A stretch of DNA of 63,136 nucleotides from CAZVYS01 sp964630755 (lineage in GTDB: Bacteria > Patescibacteriota > Microgenomatia > UBA1400 > CG1-02-47-37). The notes below the pieces were generated by a model that saw nothing but the letters and a program-made list of their open reading frames with translations, was not told the DNA's origin and made no database searches. This document shows, piece after piece, positions 16,677 to 25,307 of the stretch. The position numbers were made by a program, and so were the translations under genes. Each line of letters begins with the position of its first letter. Within the stretch, counting starts at the first letter, position 1. The stretch covers positions 1 to 63,136 of the forward strand of contig CAZVYS010000003.1 in NCBI GenBank assembly GCA_964630755.1, in the 5' to 3' direction.

Positions 16677-17294
16677 TTATAATTCTGTTTTACTTATCAC
16701 TAATATTTGCTCTAAAACTTGCCTTTGCTCTTCTCCTACTTTTTCATTAATAATCATTATCACTTCCTGATGTTTCCTTGCAGCCTTAGAAAGCTTTTCT
16801 CTAAATTCTGTTTTTGACTCATCAAGTTCAGAAGATAACATCATTGCTTGCTCTAAATATTTTTCCGCCTTTGTTAAGGTTGTTACTCCCAAACTTACCT
16901 TTCCACCTTCAACTAAAGCCCAACCTGCCCCCAAACGCTTATCAGCATATAAAAGCAGTTTTTCTGCCTTTGATTCTGTTTTAGTTGTTAACCACAACTG
17001 CACTTTATCTCTAACCATCTTTAACCAATACATCGGATGGTCTGGTAAAATCCCTGGATACGGTAAATAATAATCAACTGACTCTTGAGAAACTTCCATT
17101 AATGGAGCCTTAGTAATCACCATGCTATTACTTTCAGTTTCTTCTTCTATCACTACCTCTTCCTCCACTTCATGTACTTCATGTTCATGAGCTACTGCTA
17201 GGCTTGTTGCTGACACCCTTAACACTCCTACTCCAAACAGCAACCCCAACACTACTATATATACAGGCATCTTTATCTCATCATGCTTTCTCAT
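16677..17294 (-). CDS. DUF5667-domain secreted/membrane-anchored protein
   Basis: 205 residues. N-terminal transmembrane or signal helix (about 9-29, YIVVLGLLFGVGVL), an acidic spacer, then a helical domain beginning YPGILPDHPMYWLKMVRDKVQLWL (about 77-100), the hallmark of DUF5667, followed by amphipathic helices resembling TPR-type repeats (KAEKLLLYADKRLGAGWAL). Function unknown; likely outside the membrane. It overlaps the upstream kinase gene by ATGA, so it is the second gene of a pair. Confidence 0.8.
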   Translation of the reverse strand: MRKHDEIKMPVYIVVLGLLFGVGVLRVSATSLAVAHEHEVHEVEEEVVIEEETESNSMVITKAPLMEVSQESVDYYLPYPGILPDHPMYWLKMVRDKVQLWLTTKTESKAEKLLLYADKRLGAGWALVEGGKVSLGVTTLTKAEKYLEQAMMLSSELDESKTEFREKLSKAARKHQEVIMIINEKVGEEQRQVLEQILVISKTEL

Positions 17295-17911
17295 AACCCC
17301 AACTCCTTTAAAACTATTTTTAATGCTTCTTCTCTATCATGAGAATAAGTATCTATGCTCAAATCATACAAATCTTTATGATAAAAATCAAAACAATCTT
17401 TTACCTTTGCTATCTTTATTTTCCTTAACACCCATTTCTCCCACTCATCTTTATACATTCTAGTCCATTTCTTTAAATTCTCTTCCTCTCTTTCAAAAAT
17501 ATGGTTCTTAGCCTCTTCTACTGATACCTTATCTCGATTAACCACTCTATCAACTCTAATATCATCATTCTCGCAATAAACCAACACCTTTAAAGTTTTT
17601 TTCACTTCTTGCGCCATGAACCCAGACAACCATGAATCCAAAATTCTTCCTTCATCTTTTTCAAGTGACTCCCTCATACCATAATCCACTTTTTTATCAA
17701 ACTCATCTTCATAAACCGTCGCCTTATGATGAACCGGACTACTTTTATCAAACACTCCCTTTTCAATCGCATACTTACGCATAAAATCACCACCTGAAAA
17801 ATACTCCCACCCCAACTTTTCAGCTAATCCTTTTCCTAAAGTTGACGATCCAGCTCCTGGTAATCCAGAAATCGTAATATTCTTATACTTAAGGCTATTT
17901 GGCTCAACCAT
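17291..17911 (-). CDS. Cytidylate/adenylate-kinase-like P-loop protein
   Basis: 206 residues, P-loop GLPGAGSSTLGKGLAEKLGW (about 16-35) followed by YFSGGDFMRK, resembling the archaeal-type cytidylate kinase family; the GDFMR segment resembles its NMP-binding region. A charged lid (DRVVNRDKVSVEEAKNHIFEREEEN) lies at about 125-150. Phosphorylates an NMP or related substrate by family; exact substrate not clear. Different family from the kinase-like protein at 122-823. Divergent from the first PBP gene. Confidence 0.78.
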   Translation of the reverse strand: MVEPNSLKYKNITISGLPGAGSSTLGKGLAEKLGWEYFSGGDFMRKYAIEKGVFDKSSPVHHKATVYEDEFDKKVDYGMRESLEKDEGRILDSWLSGFMAQEVKKTLKVLVYCENDDIRVDRVVNRDKVSVEEAKNHIFEREEENLKKWTRMYKDEWEKWVLRKIKIAKVKDCFDFYHKDLYDLSIDTYSHDREEALKIVLKELGL

Positions 17912-17938
17912 AGTTAACCGCTATTGTGCCATATTTGC

Positions 17939-17944
17939 TACAAT
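17939..17944 (+). promoter_or_regulatory. -10 box TACAAT, leaderless start of PBP gene
   Basis: TACAAT followed by 6 nt and ATG 17951. No ribosome site between, so a leaderless start is inferred. Confidence 0.5.
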
Positions 17945-17950
17945 ACGTCT

Positions 17951-20278
17951 ATGCCTGAATCCAAGCAAAGTCTTAAAACTTCTATCAATAACTTGAAGGC
18001 AACAACAAAGCTAAAAATCTTTAAACTAACAAAAATTCTTAAGACTTCTATCCATAGCTTAAGGGTGAATACCCTTAAAACAATTAAAAACCTTGCAAAC
18101 TTTAGGGGACGAATATCCCCTCGTCAATTTGCTTTTATCATTATTCTTCTAGTTGGTTTAATCATCTTCATGTTCACCATTTTAAAAGACCTCCCTTCTC
18201 CATCCAGGCTTTCATCTGATGAATTTCCCGTCTCTACTAAAATTCTTGATCGTAATGGTCAAATTCTTTACGAAATTTATGCTGATCAAAACAGAACTCC
18301 AATTAAAATCAAAGATCTGCCAGACTATGTATTAAAAGCCACCATTTCTATTGAAGACAAAAACTTTTACAAACATCATGGCTTTGATCTGCAAGGAATC
18401 TCTCGGGCTTTTTTAAATACTCTATTTAAACAAAATCTCCAAGGCGGCTCCACCATCACCCAACAACTAGTCAAAACCACTCTTTTATCACCGGAAAGAA
18501 CCATCAAGAGAAAGCTCAGAGAAGCTATTTTGGCCTTAGCTACCGAGCTTCGTTACTCTAAAGACGAAATTATTCAGATGTATCTTAACCACGTTCCTTA
18601 TGGTGGCACTGCCTATGGCATCGAGCAAGCCAGCTTAACCTATTTTAATAAATCAGCTAAGGACTTAAAACTAGAAGAAGCCGCTCTTTTAGCTGGCCTT
18701 CCCCAGGCGCCTACCCGGTACTCCCCTTTTGGTTCTAATCCCGACGCTGCTAAAAATCGTCAAGCCAATGTTTTAAAACGCATGTTCGAAGATGACTACA
18801 TTGACTCTGATCAACTCCAATCCGCCTTAGACACCAAACTTGAATACGCTCCTCAATCTCAAAACATCCTCGCTCCCCACTTCTCTCTTTTTATCAAAGA
18901 TCTTTTAGTTGAAAAATATTCTCAGCCCGTCGTAGAAAAAGGTGGTTTAATCGTCACTACCTCTCTTGATCTAGACATTCAAAAGCAAGCCGAAATCATT
19001 ATCGCCACCGAAAGCGCCAAACTAGAATCAGCTAACGTCAGTAACGCAGCCGCCCTAGTTACCAAACCAAGAACTGGAGAAATCCTCGCCATGGTTGGCT
19101 CCCGTGACTACTTTAACGCTGAAATCGATGGTAATGTTAATATTACTACTCGACTTCGTCAACCCGGTTCTTCTATCAAGCCCATCAACTACGCTGTTGG
19201 TTTAATCAAAGGCCATACTCCAGCCACTATGTTTCTTGACGTTCCCTCTTGCTTTAATGCTCCAGGTCAACCCTCTTCATATTGCCCCAAAAACTACGAC
19301 AATACCTTTCACGGCCCAACCCATATGCGTTTTGCTCTTGGCAACTCCTACAACATCCCCGCCGTCAAAATGCTTGCCAGTAATTCAGTTGAGGCCATGG
19401 TCGCCACTGCCTCAGCCATGGGAATTACATCTTATCAAGATCCAAAAAACTATGGCCTATCCCTTACCCTTGGTGGTGGTGAAGTTCGCATGATCGACAT
19501 GGCAGTTGCTTTTGGAGTTTTCAGCAATCAAGGCTTAAAAGTCGACCTTACTCCTATTCTTAGCGTTAAAGACTATCATGGCAACGTCTTAGAAAGCATT
19601 AATCTTGAAACCGAAATACCAGCCGGCGAAAAAGCCATTTCCCCAGAAGTAGCCTACCTTATCTCCCACATGTTGCTCGATAACAATGCCCGAGTCGGCG
19701 CTTTTGGTTCAAGCTCTGAGCTAGTCATCCGTGACCACACTGTTTCCGCTAAAACCGGCACCACCGATGACCTTCGAGATAACTGGACGATTGGCTTTAC
19801 CCCTTCGTACTTAGTCTCAACTTGGGTCGGCAACAACGACAACACCCCCATGCACCCCTACTTAGTCTCTGGTGTTTCTGGCGCCGCTCCCATCTGGCAC
19901 GACATCATGGAATATGTTCTTAAAGATGAACCTGACGAATGGCCCAAAAAACCAGACACTATTATTGGCCTTCAAGTCTGTAACCTAACTGGCCTTAGAC
20001 CCAATCCCGAATCCCCTTGCGAAACTAGATACGAATACTTTATCAAAGGCCAAGAACCAAACATGGAACCAATTCTTAAACGTGACATCTGGATCGACAA
20101 ATCCACCAAACGCCCACCCGTTCAAGGCAAAACCGACGACCTTGAGTTACAAGAACATATTGTTGTCTCAGACCCCGTCCAAAAAGACTATTGTGTTGAT
20201 TGTGAAAAAGAAATTGATGAGGAAGGTAAAATCAAAGAAGCTCCTTACACCATTAACATCTACCCGCCGGAAGAATAA
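17951..20278 (+). CDS. Class A penicillin-binding protein (glycosyltransferase 51 + transpeptidase)
   Basis: Bifunctional peptidoglycan synthase, 775 residues. Cytoplasmic N-terminus; transmembrane helix about 61-78; GT51 domain with catalytic Glu in SIEDKNFYKHHG (E135) and GGSTITQQLVK (165-175); transpeptidase with SxxK in RQPGSSIKP (Ser407), SYN at 466-468 and KTGTT at 601-605. All catalytic motifs are intact. A C-terminal tail holds a CxxC (CVDCEKE). Odd: residues about 33-58 of the cytoplasmic tail are an F1 repeat. ATG 17951 was chosen over an upstream start because of the -10 box 6 nt before it. Confidence 0.95.
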   Translation: MPESKQSLKTSINNLKATTKLKIFKLTKILKTSIHSLRVNTLKTIKNLANFRGRISPRQFAFIIILLVGLIIFMFTILKDLPSPSRLSSDEFPVSTKILDRNGQILYEIYADQNRTPIKIKDLPDYVLKATISIEDKNFYKHHGFDLQGISRAFLNTLFKQNLQGGSTITQQLVKTTLLSPERTIKRKLREAILALATELRYSKDEIIQMYLNHVPYGGTAYGIEQASLTYFNKSAKDLKLEEAALLAGLPQAPTRYSPFGSNPDAAKNRQANVLKRMFEDDYIDSDQLQSALDTKLEYAPQSQNILAPHFSLFIKDLLVEKYSQPVVEKGGLIVTTSLDLDIQKQAEIIIATESAKLESANVSNAAALVTKPRTGEILAMVGSRDYFNAEIDGNVNITTRLRQPGSSIKPINYAVGLIKGHTPATMFLDVPSCFNAPGQPSSYCPKNYDNTFHGPTHMRFALGNSYNIPAVKMLASNSVEAMVATASAMGITSYQDPKNYGLSLTLGGGEVRMIDMAVAFGVFSNQGLKVDLTPILSVKDYHGNVLESINLETEIPAGEKAISPEVAYLISHMLLDNNARVGAFGSSSELVIRDHTVSAKTGTTDDLRDNWTIGFTPSYLVSTWVGNNDNTPMHPYLVSGVSGAAPIWHDIMEYVLKDEPDEWPKKPDTIIGLQVCNLTGLRPNPESPCETRYEYFIKGQEPNMEPILKRDIWIDKSTKRPPVQGKTDDLELQEHIVVSDPVQKDYCVDCEKEIDEEGKIKEAPYTINIYPPEE
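18047..18123 (+). repeat. F1 repeat copy 3, inside the first PBP gene
   Basis: Stem 1 TTAAGGGTGAATACCCTTAA at 18059-18078 (8 bp, loop GAAT); linker with CCTTGCAAACTTTA; stem 2 GGGGACGAATATCCCC at 18105-18120 (one C.A mismatch next to the loop). Upstream flank CTTCTATCCATAGC matches other copies. Confidence 0.86.
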
Positions 20279-20280
20279 AA

Positions 20281-20358
20281 CTCTAATAATTTCTGAATGG
20301 CGAATGCCATTCAAACTTCTGAAACCTTTGCAAGCTTTAGGGAGCGAATGCTCCCCCT
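20281..20358 (+). repeat. F1 repeat copy 4, between the two PBP genes
   Basis: Stem 1 GAATGGCGAATGCCATTC at 20295-20312; linker with CCTTTGCAAGCTTTA; stem 2 GGGAGCGAATGCTCCC at 20340-20355, followed by CCTTTTTCTATTCTT. The T-run could make this copy act as a terminator for the first PBP gene. Confidence 0.88.
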
Positions 20359-20376
20359 TTTTCTATTCTTATAGGG

Positions 20377-20382
20377 TATAAT
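20377..20382 (+). promoter_or_regulatory. -10 box TATAAT of second PBP gene
   Basis: TATAAT followed by 7 nt and ATG 20390, with no ribosome site. It lies just after F1 copy 4. Confidence 0.6.
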
Positions 20383-20389
20383 ACTCTCC

Positions 20390-22942
20390 ATGGTTAAAAG
20401 TAGACAAAATAGTCTATTATCCAACCCTTTAGCTTGGGTTGGTTTTGTATTGGAAACAATTGGTCGATCTACCTATAAATCACTCTTCTTCTTAATTAAA
20501 TTAACTTTCAAAGTTATCTTATCTACTATTAATTTCTTGAGGATGAATATCCTCAAATCTCTTAAGTCCTTTAACCGAATTTATCAAGGTTTACCCGGAG
20601 AATTTCGGGCGAATGCCGGAGTTCAATTAATTAAACTCTTGTCAGAAGTTAAAAACATCTTTAACAACGCTTTTAAACAAGCCTCTGATCAATTATCTGT
20701 TAAGCAACTCAAACTCAAATACCCTAAAGTCCGAAAACTTTTACCAGAAGTTAAATGGCGAATGCCATTTATCCATAAATTCTTTAACCGAATTCACCCT
20801 GCGACTGCAGGGCAAAAATTAGCTCTCAGTTTTTTCTTTATTTCTATCAGTCTCTTTTACTGGTTTATCATAAAAGATCTCCCTAAACCGACTGATCTTA
20901 CCAATCGCTTACCCACTCTTTCAACTAAAATCTACGACCGAAACCAAAAACTTCTCTTTACCTTTTACAAAGATCAAAACCGCACTCTTATTTCCCTAGA
21001 CGACATTCCCGAGCATTTTAAACAAGCCACTCTAGCTATCGAAGACCAAGACTTTTACCGCCACAATGGTTTCTCATGGCCAGGTATTTTTAGATCCTTA
21101 GAACAAATCGTTTTTAACCAACAACTTCAGGGCGGTTCTACCATCACTCAACAGCTAATTAAAAACGCACTTCTGACTCCCGAACGAACCATGAAACGAA
21201 AGCTCAAGGAGCTTATCTTAAGCATTGAAGTCGAACTTTTATATTCTAAAGATGAAATTCTGGAAATGTACTTTAACGAAGTAGCATACGGCGGTACCGC
21301 TTATGGAGCTGAACAAGCTAGTCAAACCTATTTTGGTAAATCCATCAAAGATGTCACTTTAGCCGAAGCTGCTCTTTTAGCTGGCCTGCCTGCCTCGCCT
21401 ACCACCTACTCCCCTTTTGGCTCTAATCCTCATTTGTCAGCTTATCGTCAACATCAAGTCTTAAACCGAATGGTCAAAGAACAATACATTGCCCCCTTAG
21501 AAGCCGAGTTAGCCAAAGATCAAAAAATTAAACTAGCTCCACAATATACCAATATCAAGGCTCCCCACTTTGTTATGTATGTAAAACAACTACTCGTTGA
21601 CCAATTTGGAGAGGCTTTAGTCGAACAAGGCGGCTTAACTGTCACCACCTCTCTCGATCTTAATCTGCATAATCAAGTTCAACAAATAGTCACTGATGAA
21701 ATTCAAAAAGTAGCCATGTTAAACATTTCTAACGGAGCTGCTTTAGTAACCAATCCTCAAACCGGTGAAATTTTAAGCATGGTTGGCTCTCGAAACTATT
21801 TTGACACTGATAAAGACGGCCAAGTTAATCTCACCACTGCCCTCAGGCAACCTGGCTCTGCTATCAAACCAGTCAACTATTCAGTTGCCCTTGAAAATGG
21901 CTACACAGCCGCCACCGTTATTAATGACTCTCCTATCACTTATGATATCGCCGGTTCAAAACCTTACTCTCCCCGTAACTACGATGGCCGCTTTCATGGC
22001 AACGTCACTCTTCGTTCTGCTTTAGCTAACTCCTACAATATCCCGGCTGTTAAAGTTTTAGCTAGCTACGGCGTTGACAAAATGATCGAACAAGGCCAAA
22101 AACTAGGCATCACCACCTGGAATCAACCCGAACGATATGGTTTATCTCTTACCCTAGGTGGCGCCGAAGTCAAAATGACTGACCTGGCAGTTGTTTTCAG
22201 CACCTTAGCCAATCAAGGCAATAAAATTGATCTTCATCCTATCCTAAAAGTTACTGACGCCAAAGGAAAAACTCTTTTAAACTTTGACTGCAACAAAACC
22301 ATCGCCGAATCCATTCCTCGTTCTATCAATAGCTTAGGGGTGAATACCCCTAAAACTACTAAATCTTTGCAGAATTTACCCGGCGAATGCCGGGCGAGCC
22401 AACCAAATCAAATCCTTAATCCACACACAGCTGCCATCTTAACCAACATTCTTTCCGACCCTCTCGCTCGAACTCCCGCCTTTGGCACTCGATCTTACCT
22501 AAACATTCCAGGGCATGTTGTGGCTGTTAAAACCGGCACCACCAATGACAAACGAGACAACTGGACTATCGGTTACACCACTGATTATCTTGCTGCTGTC
22601 TGGGTTGGCAATAACGACAACACCCCTATGTCTCAAGTTGCTTCTGGCATCACTGGTGCTTCTCCCATCTGGCATAACATCATGAACAAAGTCTTAGAAA
22701 ATCAACAATCACACCAATTCTCTTATCCTACTGACTTACTAAAAGCCGACATCTGCCCCATCACCGGCCAACTATCTTGTGAAGGCTGCGGTGGAAAAAT
22801 TGAATACTTTGTCAAAGGCACCGAGCCCAAACTCCGCTGCAAACCTGAATACATTCAACAACTAAAAGACGACCAAGCTAAAAAAGATCAGGAAGAGGCA
22901 GAAAAAAGAAACCAACTTCTCGAGGGAATTTCTACCAACTAA
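20390..22942 (+). CDS. Class A penicillin-binding protein, second copy, with three repeat insertions
   Basis: 850 residues, paralogue of the preceding PBP. Long cytoplasmic N-terminus (1-143), transmembrane helix about 144-161, GT51 Glu in AIEDQDFYRHNG (E218), GGSTITQQLIK (248-258), transpeptidase SxxK in RQPGSAIKP (Ser490), SYN at 548-550, KTGTT at 714-718. A C-terminal CEGCGG plus a charged tail follows. Odd: F1 repeats at residues about 46-77, 119-142 (N-terminus) and 643-670, the last inside the transpeptidase domain before KTG; the catalytic motifs survive. This explains much of its extra length over the ~775-residue paralogue. Confidence 0.95.
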   Translation: MVKSRQNSLLSNPLAWVGFVLETIGRSTYKSLFFLIKLTFKVILSTINFLRMNILKSLKSFNRIYQGLPGEFRANAGVQLIKLLSEVKNIFNNAFKQASDQLSVKQLKLKYPKVRKLLPEVKWRMPFIHKFFNRIHPATAGQKLALSFFFISISLFYWFIIKDLPKPTDLTNRLPTLSTKIYDRNQKLLFTFYKDQNRTLISLDDIPEHFKQATLAIEDQDFYRHNGFSWPGIFRSLEQIVFNQQLQGGSTITQQLIKNALLTPERTMKRKLKELILSIEVELLYSKDEILEMYFNEVAYGGTAYGAEQASQTYFGKSIKDVTLAEAALLAGLPASPTTYSPFGSNPHLSAYRQHQVLNRMVKEQYIAPLEAELAKDQKIKLAPQYTNIKAPHFVMYVKQLLVDQFGEALVEQGGLTVTTSLDLNLHNQVQQIVTDEIQKVAMLNISNGAALVTNPQTGEILSMVGSRNYFDTDKDGQVNLTTALRQPGSAIKPVNYSVALENGYTAATVINDSPITYDIAGSKPYSPRNYDGRFHGNVTLRSALANSYNIPAVKVLASYGVDKMIEQGQKLGITTWNQPERYGLSLTLGGAEVKMTDLAVVFSTLANQGNKIDLHPILKVTDAKGKTLLNFDCNKTIAESIPRSINSLGVNTPKTTKSLQNLPGECRASQPNQILNPHTAAILTNILSDPLARTPAFGTRSYLNIPGHVVAVKTGTTNDKRDNWTIGYTTDYLAAVWVGNNDNTPMSQVASGITGASPIWHNIMNKVLENQQSHQFSYPTDLLKADICPITGQLSCEGCGGKIEYFVKGTEPKLRCKPEYIQQLKDDQAKKDQEEAEKRNQLLEGISTN
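20525..20625 (+). repeat. F1 repeat copy 5, inside the second PBP gene
   Basis: Stem 1 TTGAGGATGAATATCCTCAA at 20537-20556; stem 2 CCCGGAGAATTTCGGG at 20594-20609 (one G.T wobble), followed at once by a second partial CGAATG hairpin (20607-20619), as if two stem-2 units overlap. Confidence 0.82.
20748..20815 (+). repeat. F1 repeat copy 6, inside the second PBP gene
   Basis: Stem 1 AAATGGCGAATGCCATTT at 20753-20770; stem 2 CCCTGCGACTGCAGGG at 20797-20812, loop GACT instead of GAAT. Confidence 0.82.
22318..22396 (+). repeat. F1 repeat copy 7, inside the transpeptidase part of the second PBP gene
   Basis: The cleanest copy: flank TCTATCAATAGC, stem 1 TTAGGGGTGAATACCCCTAA at 22334-22353, linker ending CTTTGCAGAATTTA, stem 2 CCCGGCGAATGCCGGG at 22379-22394. 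Confidence 0.9.
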
Positions 22943-23018
22943 CTATTAATTTCTTGAGGGTGAATACTCTCAAATCAACTAAATCCTTTGCAGTCTTTAG
23001 GGGGCGGATGCCCCCCAC
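22943..23018 (+). repeat. F1 repeat copy 8, at the convergent PBP / beta-lactamase ends
   Basis: Stem 1 TTGAGGGTGAATACTCTCAA at 22954-22973 (one G.T wobble); linker with CCTTTGCAGTCTTTA; stem 2 GGGGGCGGATGCCCCC at 23000-23015, loop GGAT. Stem 2 provides the last codons (WGASAP) and stop of the beta-lactamase-like gene. Confidence 0.86.
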
Positions 23019-23992
23019 CACTCCCAGACAACTCGACTAATTTTTGGCAACACCTCCTGCGCCTCACCATCGTTAACCCCTGAACTCATCATGCAGATTA
23101 CATAAGGCTCATCTGCATAAACTATCCCACAATCATTCACAATCCCTGATTCTGATCCAAACTTGTGAACTACTTTTACTCCACTTGGCACCCCCGCTGT
23201 AATCCGATCTTCATTAACTGTCATAGTTAAGCTTTCAAATAACTTTTCCTTGCTTTTTTTACTAATAAACTCATTATTATATAAATCTTTAAACATCTCT
23301 CCTGCCTCTTTAGTTGTCATTTCTTCTGGTAATTTTTCATTAACCCACTTACTCATTAACTGCGCAGCCATATTATCACTTTGATTAGCCATCAGCTCTG
23401 CTATTTCTTGATAAGTATACTCCGTACCTATTGGTTGATTTTGCATGCTTCCAGTTCCATACTCCCATCGGTCAACTTCTTTTAAAACATATAGCTCCTC
23501 CGAATTAATCTTCCCGCTATCAACTTGCCTATAATACTCCACCAAAACTGGCATCTTAGAAACTGATGCTGCAGAAATTGTTTTATTAGCATTAATCACA
23601 AACCCTTCTTCTGTTACTAAATTCTCCACCCATACTCCATAATCACCACTCAAATCTTTTAACAATTCTTCCACTGCCTCTTCCACGTCTTGTTTTTCTT
23701 TAATCGTTACCTTAAAACCAATCACCTCAGACACATCTTTAGCATCTCCAACTGGCTTTAAAATAGTAATTGTTTCAGGATTATTCCAGTCTTTCCACCA
23801 ATCCCTAACTTCTCTTGGTAAATAAAACATTAGCCCCAAAACTAAGGTAATTAACAATCCTACTCCTGTCTGTTTTCTTGATCCTTCTTCCCCGATCGTT
23901 TTTCTTCTCCTTTTTCTTCTCCGCTTTATTCCCTCTTCCCCCTCCACAAAATCCTTCTCCTGTAACTTCTCTTTATTTTCTTTATTCATCAC
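22997..23992 (-). CDS. Membrane-anchored serine beta-lactamase-like protein
   Basis: 331 residues. Very basic cytoplasmic N-terminus (RRRKRRRK, 24-31), one transmembrane helix (about 43-58), then an extracytoplasmic penicillin-recognising fold: SxxK SVSK at 143-146, SDN at 205-207, and KFG at 277-279 in place of KTG. This matches the Beta-lactamase2/class A-like family, which includes lactamases and PBP-like hydrolases; function here is open. The C-terminus is set by F1 copy 8. It faces the two PBP genes convergently. Confidence 0.85.
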   Translation of the reverse strand: MMNKENKEKLQEKDFVEGEEGIKRRRKRRRKTIGEEGSRKQTGVGLLITLVLGLMFYLPREVRDWWKDWNNPETITILKPVGDAKDVSEVIGFKVTIKEKQDVEEAVEELLKDLSGDYGVWVENLVTEEGFVINANKTISAASVSKMPVLVEYYRQVDSGKINSEELYVLKEVDRWEYGTGSMQNQPIGTEYTYQEIAELMANQSDNMAAQLMSKWVNEKLPEEMTTKEAGEMFKDLYNNEFISKKSKEKLFESLTMTVNEDRITAGVPSGVKVVHKFGSESGIVNDCGIVYADEPYVICMMSSGVNDGEAQEVLPKISRVVWEWWGASAP

Positions 23993-24009
23993 CTAAATTT
24001 TAACACATT

Positions 24010-24074
24010 AATCTAGGGGGCGAATGCCCCCTACACCTTTAAAATTACTTATTTACCCGGCGAATGCCGGGCTA
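24010..24074 (+). repeat. F1 repeat copy 9, end of the GIY-YIG gene
   Basis: Stem 1 TAGGGGGCGAATGCCCCCTA at 24014-24033; stem 2 CCCGGCGAATGCCGGG at 24056-24071. Stem 2 encodes the ARHSPGK tail and stop of the GIY-YIG gene on the other strand. Confidence 0.88.
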
Positions 24075-24339
24075 ACAACTTATCAATTGTCTGCTTGTAT
24101 CTTAACTTCATCTTTTTTCTCCCATCACTACTCTTCAAATATTTTTCTCTAGCTCCAGCCTCTTTTTTATACCAATAAAACTCATATCCAACTAACTTCA
24201 ATGGCCTCCTACTTCTCGTTGATATCACTTTCCCTTCAATGTGATTTTTAAACCTCATCTTCACATCTTCAGTTATTCCCACATAAAACTGCTTATCTCT
24301 TAACGAGATTAACACATACACAAAATACATTCTATTCAT
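24049..24339 (-). CDS. GIY-YIG nuclease family protein
   Basis: 96-residue single-domain member of the UvrC-like GIY-YIG family. Seen: YFVYVLIS (GIY counterpart), QFYVGIT (YIG counterpart), Arg in VKMRFKNH, and the closing REKYLKSSDGRKK. The catalytic Glu is in AREKYLK. Such small proteins act on DNA, with poorly known roles. The start at 24339 overlaps the PfkB stop (ATGA); a second Met three codons in fits the family better. The last seven residues ARHSPGK come from F1 copy 9. Confidence 0.85.
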   Translation of the reverse strand: MNRMYFVYVLISLRDKQFYVGITEDVKMRFKNHIEGKVISTRSRRPLKLVGYEFYWYKKEAGAREKYLKSSDGRKKMKLRYKQTIDKLLARHSPGK

Positions 24340-25307
24340 TTACCTGGCGAATGCCGGGCTAACCATTTATTAGCTTCTGGTTCAAACAACAAGCCTTTTT
24401 TAGGCCCAAAATGTTTTACTACCGATGCCCCATTAACCATTCCTAACTTCAAGGCCTTATCAATAGAATAGCCTTTAATCAATCCAGCCACCAATCCACA
24501 ACCAAAAGCGTCTCCGGCCCCAGTCTCCTCTACTGTTTTAACCTTCATTCCTGGTAACTCAACCACTTTATTGTCTTTTATCACCGTTGCTCCCTTTCTC
24601 CCTTCAGTCATTGCCACAGTCTTTACTCCTAACTTTTTTAAATCCAAAACTATCGCTTCCTTATTTTTAAACTCATGTCTAGTTAATCTTCCAGCCTCTT
24701 GTCGATTTAAAAGCAGCGCCTCTACTTGAGGCAAATAAGCTCTCAACTTATCTTCCGCTTGAATTTCTTTACTGCCTGGATTCAAGGCCACTCTAATGCC
24801 TTTTTTTTGAGCCTCCCTCACAATCTTTGAAAGCAAGTTAAAATCTCCCCCCAAACTAGAAACATAAAACCAATCTGGCTCTAGCTTATCCCAAGCCACC
24901 TTAGATAAAGATAGCTTGCTACTAGCTCTTCGATAAACCAAGGCTGATCTTCCTCCTTCTTTACTTACTAACATAGTTGAATAACTAGTCGGTTCATCTA
25001 CTTGCTGAATATACAAAGGACTCACTCCTTCTTTTTTCAGTTCTTTTCTCACAAACAAACCCCAATCGTCTTTACCTACACAGCAAACCGCCGCAGTCTG
25101 AACCAGAAGTCTCTCAAAGCCCACCGCCGTATTAGTTCCTCCCCCTCCAGTAGTAATCACCTGCTTTTCTATATTAATCTTGCCTCCATACACCTCGCAC
25201 AAAGCCACTCCTGTTGGGCTCGAAGAAGTATTTATCATCTTAAAATCCGAAGATTGTAAATACACATCTACAAAAGCACTACCAAAAGTCACTACATCAA
25301 ACTTCAT
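24336..25307 (-). CDS. PfkB-family carbohydrate/nucleoside kinase
   Basis: 323-residue sugar or nucleoside kinase of the ribokinase/PfkB fold. Seen: N-terminal VTFGSAFVDVYL, GGGGTNTAVGFERL (about 53-66) and the catalytic anion-hole motif GAGDAFGCGLVAGL with the base Asp at about 262. Substrate not clear. Upstream it overlaps the epimerase-like gene by 11 nt. The C-terminus ends LARHSPGK, from a single F1 stem 2 (24343-24358), the same tail as its neighbour. Confidence 0.88.
   Translation of the reverse strand: MKFDVVTFGSAFVDVYLQSSDFKMINTSSSPTGVALCEVYGGKINIEKQVITTGGGGTNTAVGFERLLVQTAAVCCVGKDDWGLFVRKELKKEGVSPLYIQQVDEPTSYSTMLVSKEGGRSALVYRRASSKLSLSKVAWDKLEPDWFYVSSLGGDFNLLSKIVREAQKKGIRVALNPGSKEIQAEDKLRAYLPQVEALLLNRQEAGRLTRHEFKNKEAIVLDLKKLGVKTVAMTEGRKGATVIKDNKVVELPGMKVKTVEETGAGDAFGCGLVAGLIKGYSIDKALKLGMVNGASVVKHFGPKKGLLFEPEANKWLARHSPGK
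24340..24361 (+). repeat. F1 half copy (stem 2 only), end of the PfkB gene
   Basis: CCTGGCGAATGCCGGG at 24343-24358, one T.G wobble, loop GAAT. No stem 1 is seen in the 40 bp upstream. Confidence 0.78.
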
